A stretch of DNA of 64,000 nt from the NCBI GenBank assembly GCA_020631735.1, contig CM036215.1:16580346-16644345 (forward strand). Reading direction: 5' to 3'. How positions within the stretch are numbered: position 1 is the stretch's first letter; every line of letters begins with the position of its first letter. The stretch is from Saccharum officinarum. Lineage: Eukaryota; Streptophyta; Magnoliopsida; Poales; Poaceae. Below are positions 45,542-56,697 of the stretch, one piece after another. The notes beneath the pieces were generated by a model. It had not been told where the DNA came from. It did no database searches and saw nothing but the letters and a program-made list of their open reading frames with translations. A program made the translations under genes and the position numbers.

Positions 45542-45560
45542 ACCCTCCCCCCTATAAAAA
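45542..45560 (-). other. Polypurine tract of the 14.1-kb element
   Basis: The minus strand reads TTATAGGGGGGAGGGTT just before the TGTAACACC start of the 3' LTR. Confidence 0.85.
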
Positions 45561-48500
45561 TCTCGTCCCGAGATTTGGGTTACGAACCATTTGTTATAAA
45601 AATCTTCATAAGCTTTTTGTAGATATTCACCCGTTTCCCAAGTCGCATCTCCTTCGTCATGATGACTCCACTGTATCTTATATGTTTTCAACACTGTTTC
45701 GAGTAGCCCTCTCTTTAGAGTCCAAGACTCGAACTGGTTACTCACGATATACCAAATCGGACTTGAGCTTTATGCCTCGGGGTTCGATTCTTTCTTCTGG
45801 AACGCGCAAACACTTCTTGAGGTGTGATACATGAAAAACTAGGAATATAGCACCTATTGCCTCAGGTAACTCTAACCTATAAGCTACTGGACCCTTTCTT
45901 TCCAAGATCTTGTATGGTCCCACAAATCTGGCGGCAAGCTTTCTGCGAACTCCGAACCGCTTCTTCTTCATTGGCGTGACTTGCAGATAAACATAGTCAC
46001 CAACTTCGAACACAAGCGGTCTCCTCCTTTTATCCGCATAGCTTTTCTGACGTGATTGAGCGGCTTTCATATTTTGTTGAATAATATGAACTTTCTTCTC
46101 GGCTTCTTCTACGAAGTCAATACCATAATATCTTCTTTCTCCTGGCTCGATCTAGTTTAGTGGTGTTCTACACTTTCTGCCATACAAAGCTTCAAATGGG
46201 GCCATTTTGATACTTTTTTGATAACTATTATTGTAAGCAAACTCTGCTAAGGGTAACCATGACTCCCATGAACCCCTGGAAGATAACACATAGGCTCTCA
46301 ACATATGCTCCAGAATAGCATTAACTCTATCGGTCTGACCATCTGTCTGAGGATGATAGGCAGTACTACGGATCAAACTAGTTCCCAATCCTTTGTGCAA
46401 ACGCTCCCAAAAGTGAGCAGTGAATTGTGACCCTCTGTCAGACACTATAGTCTTTGGTATGCCATGCAATCTCACAATCTCAGCAATATACTTCTCGGCA
46501 TATTGAGGTGGTCAATAATCTACCTTAACAGGTAAGAAATGAGCGGTCTTTGTAAGGCGATCCACAATCACCCAAATTAAGTCATGCCCTTTTTGGGTAG
46601 TGGGCAAGCCTGTGATGAAATCCATACTTATATCATCCCACTTCCAACTAGGTATGGACAACGGTGGTAACAATCCGATAGGTCTCATATGAATGGCTTT
46701 CACCCTACAACATGTGTCACATCTGGCTACATAGGCTGCAATCTCTTTCTTCATTTTTGTCCACCAATAACGAGGTCTTAGTTCTTGGTACATCTTGCTA
46801 CTTTCAGGATGGATAGATAACTTCAAAAGGTGAGCCTCATCCATAAGCTTATTCTTAAGCTTCTAATCCTTGGGAACAACAAGACAGTCGTCAAACCATA
46901 ACACGTCCTGTTCATCCACTCTAAAGTGTTTAGATGGTTCTTCTTTAATTTTCTCTTTGATGTGGAATATCCCCTTATTGGTTTTCTGGCCTTCTATTAT
47001 CTTACTCTCCAAAGAGCATCTGATCTGAATACTATGTAACACGGCAGGGTGCATCAGATCGAAACCATCTTTGAGCAAAGGTTGCGCATTCAGGCAATGT
47101 GACTTTCTACTCAAAGCATCTGCCACTGCATTGGCCTTTCTAGGATGATACTACACATTCAAGTTGTAATCTTTGATCAATTCTAACCATCTTCGTTGTC
47201 TCATGTTCAACTCTGGTTGGGTGAAGATGTACTTGAGACTCTTGTGATCGGTGAAAATATTACACACATTACCAAGTAAGTAATGTCTCCAAATTTTTAA
47301 TGCATGCACTACGGCAGCAAGTTCAAAATCATGTGTCAGATAGTTGATCTCATGCTTTCTCAACTGGCGGGAGGCATAAGCAATGACTCTTCCTTCTTGC
47401 ATAAGAACACAGCCTAATCCAGTTTTTGATGCATCGCAAAACACATCAAACGGTTTCTCAATGTCCGGTAGTGCTAGAACTGGAGCAGTGGTCAACATTT
47501 TCCGCAAGGTGTGGAAAGTTGTCTCACACTCCTCTGTCCACACAAACTTGTGATCTTTCTGTAGCAGACTTGTCATTGGCTTAGCAATCTTCGAGAAATC
47601 TAGTATAAAACGGCGATAGTAACCAGCTAATCCTAAGAAACTTCTAACTTCCGAAACTATGGTTGGTGTCTTTCAGTCCATAACTTCTTGCACTTTACTC
47701 AGACCTACTGAAACTCCATTTTCTGACAGAATATGACCAAGGAAAGGAACTTTCTTCAACCAAAATTTACACTTGCTAAACTTAGCATACAACTTATGAT
47801 CTCTAAGTCTGGTCAAGACAATTCTTAGATGCTCTTTATGATCCTTCTCATTCTCAGAGTACACCAGAATATCATCAATAAACACTACCACAAACTTATC
47901 CAATTCTGGCATGAAAACCGTATTCATCAGATACATAAAGTATGCAGGAGCATTTGTTAAGCCAAAAGACATAAAAGATACTCGTACAACTCGCATCTGG
48001 TGGAAAAGGCGGTTTTCAGTATATCTTGTGGCCTAATCTTTATCTGATGGTAACCCGATCTTAAATCTATCTTGGAAAACACTCTGGCTTTGGCTAACTG
48101 ATCAAACCAAACATCAATATGAGGCAAGGGATACTTATTCTTGATAGTTACAGCATTAAGGGGCCTATATTCCACACACATTCTCAAAGTACCCTCTTTC
48201 TTTTTCTTCACAAACAAGGCAGGACATCCCCATTCAGACTTATTTGGTCGGATAAACCCCTTTTTCAATAATTCCTATAGTTGCTTCTTCAGCTCATCTA
48301 ACTCATCCGGAGGCATCCGATAAGGTCTCCTTGAAATTAGAGCTATCCCGGGGATCAACTCAATTCCAAACTCAACACCCCTATCTAGCGGAAGACCAGG
48401 TAACTCATCTGGGAACACATCTAGAAACTCACACACTACCGGAATCTGATGAATAGGAATGACTTCCATAGCACATGTCACACTCACGAGGTCTGTTCTT

Positions 48501-48595
48501 CTGGGCAATGGTACCTAAAAAGTACCCTCACCCTGGGGATCCTTAAGGGTAAGTACCCGACTCCCTGTATCTATAACTGCTCCCCAATCCTTCAT
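45560..48595 (-). pseudogene. Chromovirus pol: RT, RNase H, integrase and chromodomain, interrupted
   Basis: Read from 48595 leftward: protease-RT linker (FPDELPGLPLDRGVEF), reverse transcriptase ([13 protein letters not shown] near 48060; [13 protein letters not shown] near 47880 with the catalytic Asp pair), RNase H ([17 protein letters not shown] near 47440; [11 protein letters not shown] near 47245), integrase zinc finger (HLLKL, then CDTC near 46710), catalytic core (MDFITGLP near 46620, SDRGSQFTAHFWE near 46435, ILEHMLRAY near 46310), GPF/Y motif (RFVGPYKILER near 45915) and chromodomain (KTYKIQWSHH, then DATWETGEYLQ near 45670). TAG stops at 48515 and 48275 (both at expected Gln) and at 47151, a TGA at the expected Trp near 47672, plus a frameshift near 47990, block it. 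The last frame reads through the polypurine tract into the LTR to 45461. Confidence 0.92.
45590..45745 (-). other. C-terminal chromodomain of the minus-strand integrase
   Basis: TYKIQWSHHDEGDATWE followed by a helix (YLQKAYEDFYNKW) matches the chromodomain core, with aromatic residues Tyr, Trp and Trp kept. In studied chromoviruses this module recognises H3 methylated at K9. The same element codes for an H3-tail-like peptide at 51426. Confidence 0.8.
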
Positions 48596-50056
48596 CTAAT
48601 TCATCCCTATAATGACATCCAAAACTAATCCATGCATAACTATCAAGTTCACTCGAAACTTTCGACTACCTAATTCAAGGGTTATCCGTCTAACCATCTG
48701 ATTGGTTAAAACATCAGCCCTCGCTGAACTTATGCAGTAACCATAACTCAATTCTATGCATAGTTGTTCATGTTTCCGTGCAAATGCTTGACTCATAAAA
48801 GAATGTGATGATCCAGAATTAAATAGAACAACTGCAGGGTGTTGGTTAACAGGAAACTTACCAGCAGTTATGGGCTCTCCCTCAGGAATCTCATCCACGG
48901 TGGTGTGGTGTACCCGAGTAATATAGGTCTGTTGCTTCTTTCTGGGCGGGTAAGGACAGAACTTTGAATAGTGGCCTGGCTGATCACAATTGTAGCAGGG
49001 TCCCCTTACTGTACCAGCAGATCCTATAGCTCCCTTAGAGTTGCCCTGTCCCGCAGTTGCGGCTGTCTTTGCTGGCGGCACTGCCATCTTATACGGCTTC
49101 TGCGGTCCCTTGTAGTTCTGGGTTTTATGCTGTGGTGGCCTAAATCTTGCACCTAGTGCAGACGGACGATAGGTAGAATGATTAGCAGTGAGGACTCTTT
49201 GCTGTGATGGTCCTGACTCAAAGGCCCTCTTGCGAGTCTTGGATGCAGTGTATGCGTTGTTATTCTTCTCTTGTTTCAGACAATCACTGATGAAGTCATT
49301 GAATCTGCCGCGAGTATTGGTACCCACATGTTTCATCATTTTTGGATTCAGTCCTCTCTTGAAACTAGCAATTCTCTTAGCATCTGTGTCAACCATGTCG
49401 GGAGCATAACGACACAAGTTGTTGAAGGCATGCAAATACTGTGTCATGGTTTTGGTGCCCTGATTTAAAGCCAAGAACTCTCCTAACTTCATCTCAACCA
49501 GCCCTGGTGGAATATAAACTCCACGGAAGGCTTCAGTGAACTCTCTCCATGAGATCTGGGCATTTGAAGGGAAGGTGGTGCGATGATGCTTCCACCATAT
49601 TCCTGCTAGTCCTTGTAACTGATGTGCAGCATATTCTGTCTTCAGTACTTCAGTCAGCCTCAACACACGGAACTTATCTTCCATGGTGTTGATCCATTCT
49701 TCAGCGTCAAGTGGCTCTGTTGCTTCCTTGAAAATTGGTGGCCTGTTGTCCATGAAATCCTTGAAGTTGCTGTACTGATTCACCCCATTGCCACCACCTT
49801 GGTTGTTACCACGTTGAATATTGTTGGCAATGGTACGCAAAAAATCTTCCATGTTCTTCTGCGATTGCTCGGCATTGCGCTGACTTCCAAGAAACTATGC
49901 AAAGAATACCTTTGCAGTGAGCGGTGGAGGAGGCAGCAAATGTGGTTTCGGGTGTGGCTCATTGTGGTTGACGTTGTTTTCACCACTCCCACCTGCCCTG
50001 GCACCATTACCACTAGTTTTAGTAGCCTCATACGTGGCGTGGCGAGTGTTTGCCAT
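48596..50056 (-). pseudogene. Chromovirus gag and protease, one TAG and a mutated protease active site
   Basis: Starts at ATG 50056 (MANTRHATYEATKTSGNG), directly after ATATACAG. A TAG at 49895-49897 sits at an expected Gln. From 49852 the frame is open for 418 residues: gag core (NRPPIFKEATEPLDAEEWI, YAAHQLQGLAGIWWKHHR, FTEAFRGVYIPPGLVEMKL, FNNLCRYAPDMVDTD), CCHC knuckle CYNCDQPGHYSKFC near 48960, and the aspartic protease start VVLFNSGSSHSF. The catalytic Asp of the D-S/T-G motif is Asn (codon 48818-48820), a one-base G-to-A change. The frame closes at TAG 48596, where the plus-strand relative has Trp (GMDWMK). Confidence 0.9.
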
Positions 50057-50414
50057 CTGTATATTTCAGCAACAAGTAATGATTAAGTGAAGCTGTAGTA
50101 ATTGCGAGTGAATGAAAAATTATGTCGTACTAAATTCATTGGAGAACAAAGTCATACAATAAGACAGGCACAATAATCGCATTCCAATTAAAACAACACC
50201 ACTAATTAAATTACTTCAAATGCAAACATCGCGTCCATACAACCAAATTGCCAGCATACATACACTGGACTTTTATGCGCTCAGGTATCGCATGACCAAT
50301 CAAGTTCCAACATCCTACCAAGTCTCAAGGTTCAAAACGAGATACATCAAGGTACATGAAGCCAAAAGAAAGGTCATCGCGACAGGGCCTAGTAGCTAAC
50401 ACAAAGCAACTAGC
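50057..50414 (-). mobile_element. Spacer between accessory ORF and gag
   Basis: AT-rich and closed in all frames on the minus strand. Its end CTGAAATATACAG before the gag ATG looks like an intron 3' end. Confidence 0.5.
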
Positions 50415-51426
50415 CTACTCCTTGGGGCCATCGTCGGGGTCAGAGACGTCACCATCGCTACCATCAGTAGCGACATCGACGTCGTCGGCAGGTGCAACTG
50501 CAGGCTCATCCTCATCGTCGTCGACGTCCATACCGGCGGCGTCTGGAGGAGCATACAGGCCAATCCCGTTGTAGAGCACGTGAAACTCCTCATGCAAGTT
50601 GACGTTATACTCCTCTAGCTCCTCAACCCTCTGCCTCAGAAGGTCCCTCTCGTTCCAGGCTTCATTCCTTTCCTGAACCAGCTGTCCAATCATATGGTCT
50701 GTATTATTGTTGGCCTGAGTCAACGTATGCACCCGCTGCATAGCACTTTCACCTCTCTAGAGCCTGGTCTCGATGCAAGCTCATGTCAGCCAACTGCTCC
50801 TGCAAACTATCTATAGCACGTGTCTGCTTCTTCTTCTATTTTCTTGCCTTGAGCCAATCATCACCACGCAAACCAGTCAATGTCCAATAGGTACACTCAA
50901 GACCCTGGTATGCTCTGATAGTTGCATACATAGCACTCATAGTGTGGTTGTCGCTAGCCTGTCCTTTATTTGGGCCTCTGACCAAGGCACTGCCTTGCGG
51001 CTGCACCCAAATAGCATCGCGAGGATCATCTCTAGGAAAAGTGCCAGCCAGGCCTACTGCCAGCTCATTGGGAAATCTGCTCATTATGTCCCTGATGACA
51101 CGGAAAGCTGCTCCCTCTGTACTCTCAACCGGAGTGCGTCCCTCAAACTCCAAGTGCCAACCATCCCACTCTGGAGCATCACCAAGAGCAGGGATTGTGA
51201 TCTCCACTACTACAAGTCTATCCTCGACTAATTGGCTCTCACTCCAAGAGTACACCGGCTCCTGACCCTCTGGGTACCCCACATCATGGAGCACTCTCCA
51301 AAGCAAGGTTGGCATGCCAAACTCGCTCAGAAAGGTGACCGTGGTGCGGCGCTCCCGCGGGGCCAACTGGTGTCGGGGTGCTCTTCCGCCTGTGGACTTA
51401 CAGGCAGTCTGCTTCGTGCAGGCCAT
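50415..51426 (-). pseudogene. Accessory ORF (ORF0-like) with a histone H3 tail-like N terminus
   Basis: The ATG at 51426 is the first in frame; the codon three upstream is TTG. After Met the protein reads A-C-T-K-Q-T-A-C-K-S-T-G-G-R-A-P-R, then HQLA: 17 of 21 residues equal those of the H3 tail, at the same distance from the initiator Met, with K4, K9, S10 and T11 positions kept. Cys codons at positions 2 and 8 are TGC and TGT, one C-to-T step from Arg codons. Residues about 30-130 (MPTLLWRVLHDVGY, then RLVVVEITIPA, WHLEFEGRTPVES, TEGAAFRVIRDIMSRF) suggest helix-strand-strand-strand-helix, like a double-stranded-RNA-binding fold. Residues 131-197 are unassigned. After TAG 50836 (expected Gln) and one frameshift near 50758 a coiled coil follows (VQERNEAWNERDLLRQRVEE) and an Asp-rich tail ending DPDDGPKE at 50415. 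The protein is not a nucleosomal H3: no histone fold follows. Function unknown. Confidence 0.75.
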
Positions 51427-52199
51427 CTGTAGCAAAAGTTTTGATTACCCTGTGAGAACATATTTTAAGTTGATACAATTTTTATCAAAAGGAGATAATC
51501 AATTTACAAGGGGAGGAATGCATGACATGAATAAAATGCACAAGTAATATGATGTATGTACGTTTCTTACATTCTCACAAACTTATGAAATAAATAATCT
51601 TTAGCGATGAATTTGGTGGCATACAGGCAATCTCTCATACACGTAACTAATACGGTCTACATGAGAAACGTTGTTATGTACCTGCAGAAAATTCATTTTA
51701 GCCCAAATCCCCATGAATGCATGAAAGCAGTAAATTTATCTACACGCTCTACACGAATTCCCAGATACACGTACAATGGTAGTAACTACCCAAAACATCG
51801 CCCTATTGGTGGCATCGCATCAACGGACGGAACAACCACACATGTGACACTTTTGTAAAACATGCGTAGAACATGTAATTACTCCAGCATCATATAAGCA
51901 CTCTCTCTAGATCGGCGGTGTATCCGATCATGCTCTCACAACTCACACTTACCGAGGCGTAGGGGCAATTGATCCATACATTACCACTCAATTAAGTGGC
52001 ACTCATACAATAGCACGTCGTATGAGCAACGAAAGAGAAATATGGTGCAAGAATCCTAAGTCAGTTCTTAAATAAGCCACCTAGAGTCCTTAACTGGGCA
52101 TAAAGGATATGACCACTGGCACAATTTTAGTTTGGAAATCACGTTTTTCAAACATAATTTTGTTTTAAATACACTTATGAACAGTAAACACGCTAAATC
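51427..52199 (-). mobile_element. 5' leader of the 14.1-kb chromovirus
   Basis: About 770 bases between primer-binding site and accessory ORF, without a supported frame (51607-51858 + is a random frame). Its end TTTTGCTACAG directly before ATG 51426 is acceptor-like. Confidence 0.55.
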
Positions 52200-52213
52200 A
52201 TGCTCCGATACCA
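52200..52213 (-). other. Primer-binding site of the 14.1-kb element
   Basis: The minus strand reads TGGTATCGGAGCAT two bases after the LTR end, one or two changes from the initiator tRNA-Met complement. Confidence 0.85.
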
Positions 52214-52215
52214 GC

Positions 52216-55200
52216 TGTAACAGAACCGATCAATTATACGAAATTAAGTAATAAAATCATCCACCAAGCAGACGATTTAGCAAACTTAAGCCTGTATAAC
52301 CTGGTAGTCCATGAAATCACGATGGATTTCAAACCAACTTACATACCAGCCAAGACCGTAATAAATTTAGCGGTCACCATCACAAATTACATAAAAGTTC
52401 ACGTCACAGATACATAAGAGTTTAAACATAGTTATTACAAACCAAGTTCGAATAGAAGTAGCGGAAGCATTTAGTTCAGACCACACACTCACATAGAGTT
52501 CAAAATAAAGTGCTAGCTAATGATCATCTCCAACAAAAGCATCAGACGAGACGTAGGGAATGACCACTGCCCATGGTCCTAAGCTTCACCCATCACAGGA
52601 TAAAGGCAGTTGATACAGTAGCTGTAATACATCTGCCCATCTGCAACAAGTGGGAACAAAGCCCTGAGTACGAGAAGGTACTCAGCTAGACTTACCCGAT
52701 ATAACCAAAAATAAAATGACACCAAGGATCATGACAGGCTTTATGATAGGGTAGCTGACTCATTTGCAAAAAAGCATTTTTAGCATTTAAAGAACCTTTT
52801 CCATAAGCTTTTATAACAAGTTAAATCTTTATTAACCTTCCAACTACAATTTCCCTTGTACTAAAGTAAACATGTAATTCAACAAGCAACGATAACCAAT
52901 TATCATTAACAACTTCCATCATGTCATATTTCATATAACTGTCCAAATGTTCCATCAATATTATTACGATGAAGTAACTCAAGTCAAGTGTTCACTATCC
53001 AGTGAACGATGGCGATTCGAATCGATTATTAACCAGCTGGTAATTTATTCCTCACACAAACCTCACTCACCCGCTAAAGTGAGATATTGGTCACCGAGTC
53101 AACCATTCAGGTAAAGTCTCGAGTTTGCCAGGAACCACATGTACCCGGGGGCCGTCCGACTGCTCTTTGGCCTTATCATCGCGCCCCCATGTCCTACCAC
53201 ACCTGCTCCGGTACATTGCGTTGCCGGCAATCCACTCGGCCCGAATAATCTGCCAGCTTCACGGTCGAAAGGTACATTATTCGGCCAGCTAAATGTAAGG
53301 CACGCGTTCAACATGACTCGAGGCCCAACAACGGTCAGTTCTTAATCGACACAGATGAAAAACACTACAGTCCAAAACCCTGCAAGTCTCCGTCCGGTCT
53401 CAATTTCAAATTAACACTTAGTAATTCTAAGATGACATAATTATTCAAGCAAATTCAGGTAACCACCTATAGCTCGCAGGTGACAAGAAATCACCCGACT
53501 TCTACCGGTCTAAACAAGCTAAGCATTTCTTGACTGCGAATAACAAGGTAACAAGGATATGGTAGAACAAAGGTAAACAAGGTATAATACAGCAACGGTT
53601 ACAAATAACTCCTAAACGTAATGCATCAATTCAGGTAAAGCATTAATAAAATATTTACAAACCGGGAGAGAAATGCTCCGGGGCTTACCTCTTTCGAAAG
53701 AGCTCGGGCGGTGGTCGGGGCACTTTGGAAGATCCTCACCGACCTCCTCATCGGCTTCGGGCACCTCCTGCTCTTGCACCTCGGGCTGCTCTTCCGGCTC
53801 CTCGAGAACTGCTACCGGAGTTACTTCTTGCGATCTTATATGATGCAAATGTATAAGTCCTCATGCCTAGATGCATTGCAGAGATGACATGTAATGATCA
53901 TGATGAATAAAATGTAGATGAATAGGTTTATTTTATTGTATAAAGTAGGAATACAACTCTTTTACAAGGTAGTCCACATCATCCAAGAACATGTACTAGT
54001 ATACTACTGCAAACATTCTCTACCATGCCAAGTCACCACAGAAATCTAAAATACTTCAAAGATACACCAAAGCAAATCTTATCAACTAATCTTGCATTAA
54101 CAAGGTTAATTAAACCCTAGTTGACACTATGTTTGAATAGCAACACTTCTTTTGGTAGCATAGAAAAATATGATAAAATTACAGTGGCTTACTATCATCT
54201 AATCTAGCATGCCACAAAAATTTTATTACATTTGGAGTACTAGAACTGCCTACCCAAAAATAACAATCAAAGGCCTAAAATGAGCATAAAAATACTTTAT
54301 ACTATGAAAAGTATCAAACAACAGATTTAGCATTTTTCCTACAAAGTACATTGCACAAAAAGATTAACAAAATTGAAACCATATTTTTCTGAGCTTTATA
54401 TGATTTATTACATATTTATTAATAAAACAGCAATTTCAATGATTAAATAAAAACCCTACAGAAAAGTATTTCAAACTTGACATGCAACATTTTTAGATCA
54501 TAGATCTGGTTCTAAGAAGTCTACCAAAATTTATTTCACAATTTTTGGAGCCAAAATGAGTACACAAATATTTTCCAAAGCATTTCTCTCCCCAAATAAT
54601 AAAAGAAAAACAAAAAACAATTCTTCTTATTGCCAATGGGCCGGCCCAGGAAACCAACAAGCCTGATACGGTTTTCGGCCTGAGCGCGCGCGCGGGAGAA
54701 AAGCGAGCCGGCCCGGCTGTGCCTACGGCCCCAAGGCCGTTTCGGTCCCGCGAGGCCAACAGGGGGATGGTCACGACGGCGACCATGGCGCCACGGCCGC
54801 GCGGCAGCAGGCCGACGGCTGTTGCCGTCCATGACCAGGCACGGCGAGGTGCGCACCGGGTCCGCGAGAGGAAGGCGAACGCGGCAAGGTAACTCCAAGG
54901 GAAAAAGAAATAGTGAGGACACCCTTCCCACGGTGAGGTCGAGCGCGACGGCGCCATGACCGACGGCCGCAAAACGGCTCAAATCGACCCTACCTAGCTT
55001 GGAAGGTGAAATTAAGGTGAGCACGACGTGTCGGAGATTGAGGCGCAGAGACGTGCACGAGATGGAGGGCGGTGGTGGACCACCGGCGGCTAATTTTGCC
55101 GGCGGAGGTAGCGGTGGCGAGGGCGGCTCGAGTAGCGCTCGGTGCGGGGCGGAGAAAACAGCAGCGCGGGAGAAAGAATGGAGAGGGCAGAGAGGGAAGT

Positions 55201-55942
55201 GGAGCTCCTGCGGCTTGAAATGGCAAGGCGCACGCTCGTGGGGGCCACGGACGGCCAGGTGTCATCGGCGAGCGGCACATGTCGGCCACGGGGCGAGCCG
55301 TCCCTGCCGCGGCCAGGATGTGGCGCGGGCGCGCGGACGCGGGTGAGGCGGACGCGGGCGAGGCGGAGCTGGGCTAGGCCGGATTGTGAGCAGGCCGGGA
55401 AGGGAGGCAGTGGCCCAATAGGTGAGAAAAACGGTTTTCCATTTTTATTTTCCAGAAAATTTTCAAATAAATTCAATTAACCGTTTTAAAATCCCATTTT
55501 GAGCAAGAAGATGGTTTTTTCTGAAAATGGCCCAAAAATAAAAGTTGCTTAGAATTTAATTCTCTACAACTTTTATTAAGGGACCAACTTCAAATTCCCA
55601 ACAGATTTTGAATTGGAGAATAAAAGCTAAATAGGGAGGGTTTTAACCTTTTTCCAATAATATTTTTAAAAGTAAATTTTGACAAAACTTTGAATACTAA
55701 AGTTGCTCCAAAAATTATACTAACTAGTTCTAGGTGATTTAAAATTATAGCCACACATGTTTTAGTAGTCTAGCAAGTATAATCAAGGTGGAGTAATTCT
55801 TAGACAATTATATGCAACAATCATGTTTCACACATGTGCTTTAACTCAAAATGCACTCTACTTCATATGTGATTATAAATGCAATGATGCATCATGCGTA
55901 TGATTTGCAATGCTAAATGCCTGCGTAACACCGGGTGTTACA
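52216..55942 (-). mobile_element. 5' LTR of the 14.1-kb chromovirus
   Basis: 3727 bases, nearly collinear with 41806-45541. Small differences include length changes in A/T runs and single substitutions. The GC-rich block at 54630-55420 gives the same overlapping false frames as in the other LTR. Confidence 0.93.
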
Positions 55943-55947
55943 GTGCC

Positions 55948-56236
55948 ACGCCTAAAGCATTTATAAATACTCCGTATGGTTCCTTGCCTAAAACAATTAG
56001 ATAGAGACGGTTGGACCTCGCGCCTCCGTGAATGCAATTCAACCACCTCTGTACTAGATTCGTTTAGTAGCAGTGGATTCATGTTCTTACGCACCACATT
56101 TGAGCAAGAGAATCCATTTGGCTAAAGATTTTTGACATGGCATATTAGCGCAAGCAGCACTAAAAGGAATCAATTCTTAGGAATCGTGTGTATGGATAAC
56201 TGACAAGGAAATCACTTAAGTTAATCCCCATTGACT
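55948..56236. other. Right insertion flank, unassigned
   Basis: Continues the flank interrupted at 41801-41805. No gene or terminus seen. Confidence 0.35.
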
Positions 56237-56585
56237 TGCTTAGGTAGTGTTTAGTTCCCACCCATAAATTTTTCACCCTGTCGCATCGAATGTCTGGACA
56301 CATGCATGGAGTACTAAATGTAGACAAAAAATTAATTGCACAGTTTGGTTGAAAATCACGAGACGAATCTTTTAAGCCTAATTAGTCCATGATTAGCCTT
56401 AAGTGATACAGTAACACACATGTGCTAATGATAGCTTAATTAGGTTTAATAAATTTATCTCGCGGTTTCCATGCGAGTTATGTAATTAGTTTTTTTATTA
56501 GTATCCAAAAACCCCTTCCAACATCCCATGAAACATCCGATGTGACACCCAAAAACTTTTCACCTACCAACTAAACACCCCCCTT
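56237..56585. mobile_element. Grass MITE, copy 2 of the family at 23048-23400
   Basis: Starts near GTGTTTAGTTCCCACCC and ends near CAACTAAACACCCCCC, imperfect inverted ends. Internal blocks (GAGACGAA, AAGCCTAATTAGTCCATGA, CATGTGCTAATGA, TTAATTAGGTTTAATAAATT, CTCGCGGTTT) are in the same order as copy 1. The ends are better kept here than in copy 1. Confidence 0.8.
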
Positions 56586-56697
56586 AGAGTATGACCCTAT
56601 ATACGACCAACCATTTATCTGAGTCCCTGAAAATCATTTAGGACTTTAGGTATTTGAGTCTCGGCTAAAGACTAATTGTATTTTTTTGGGAAACGGT

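Larger units (their letters stand above)
41806..55942 (-). mobile_element. Complete 14.1-kb chromovirus (Ty3/gypsy, Tekay/Del-like) with GTGCC target duplication
   Basis: The order on the minus strand is 5' LTR (55942-52216), primer-binding site, leader, accessory ORF with histone-H3-like start (51426-50415), gag (50056-48596), pol with terminal chromodomain (48595 to about 45560), polypurine tract, 3' LTR (45541-41806). The five bases GTGCC lie directly outside both ends (41801-41805 and 55943-55947). Sampled 60-base stretches of the two LTRs differ at about two positions, so the insertion is recent to moderately old. Coding regions carry several stops. A further LTR of the same family begins at 63809. 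Confidence 0.95.

Noticed and set aside
50836..51426. A true histone H3 gene
   Set aside because: Only the tail of about 21 residues is H3-like. The histone fold is absent, and the ORF lies between primer-binding site and gag of a retrotransposon.
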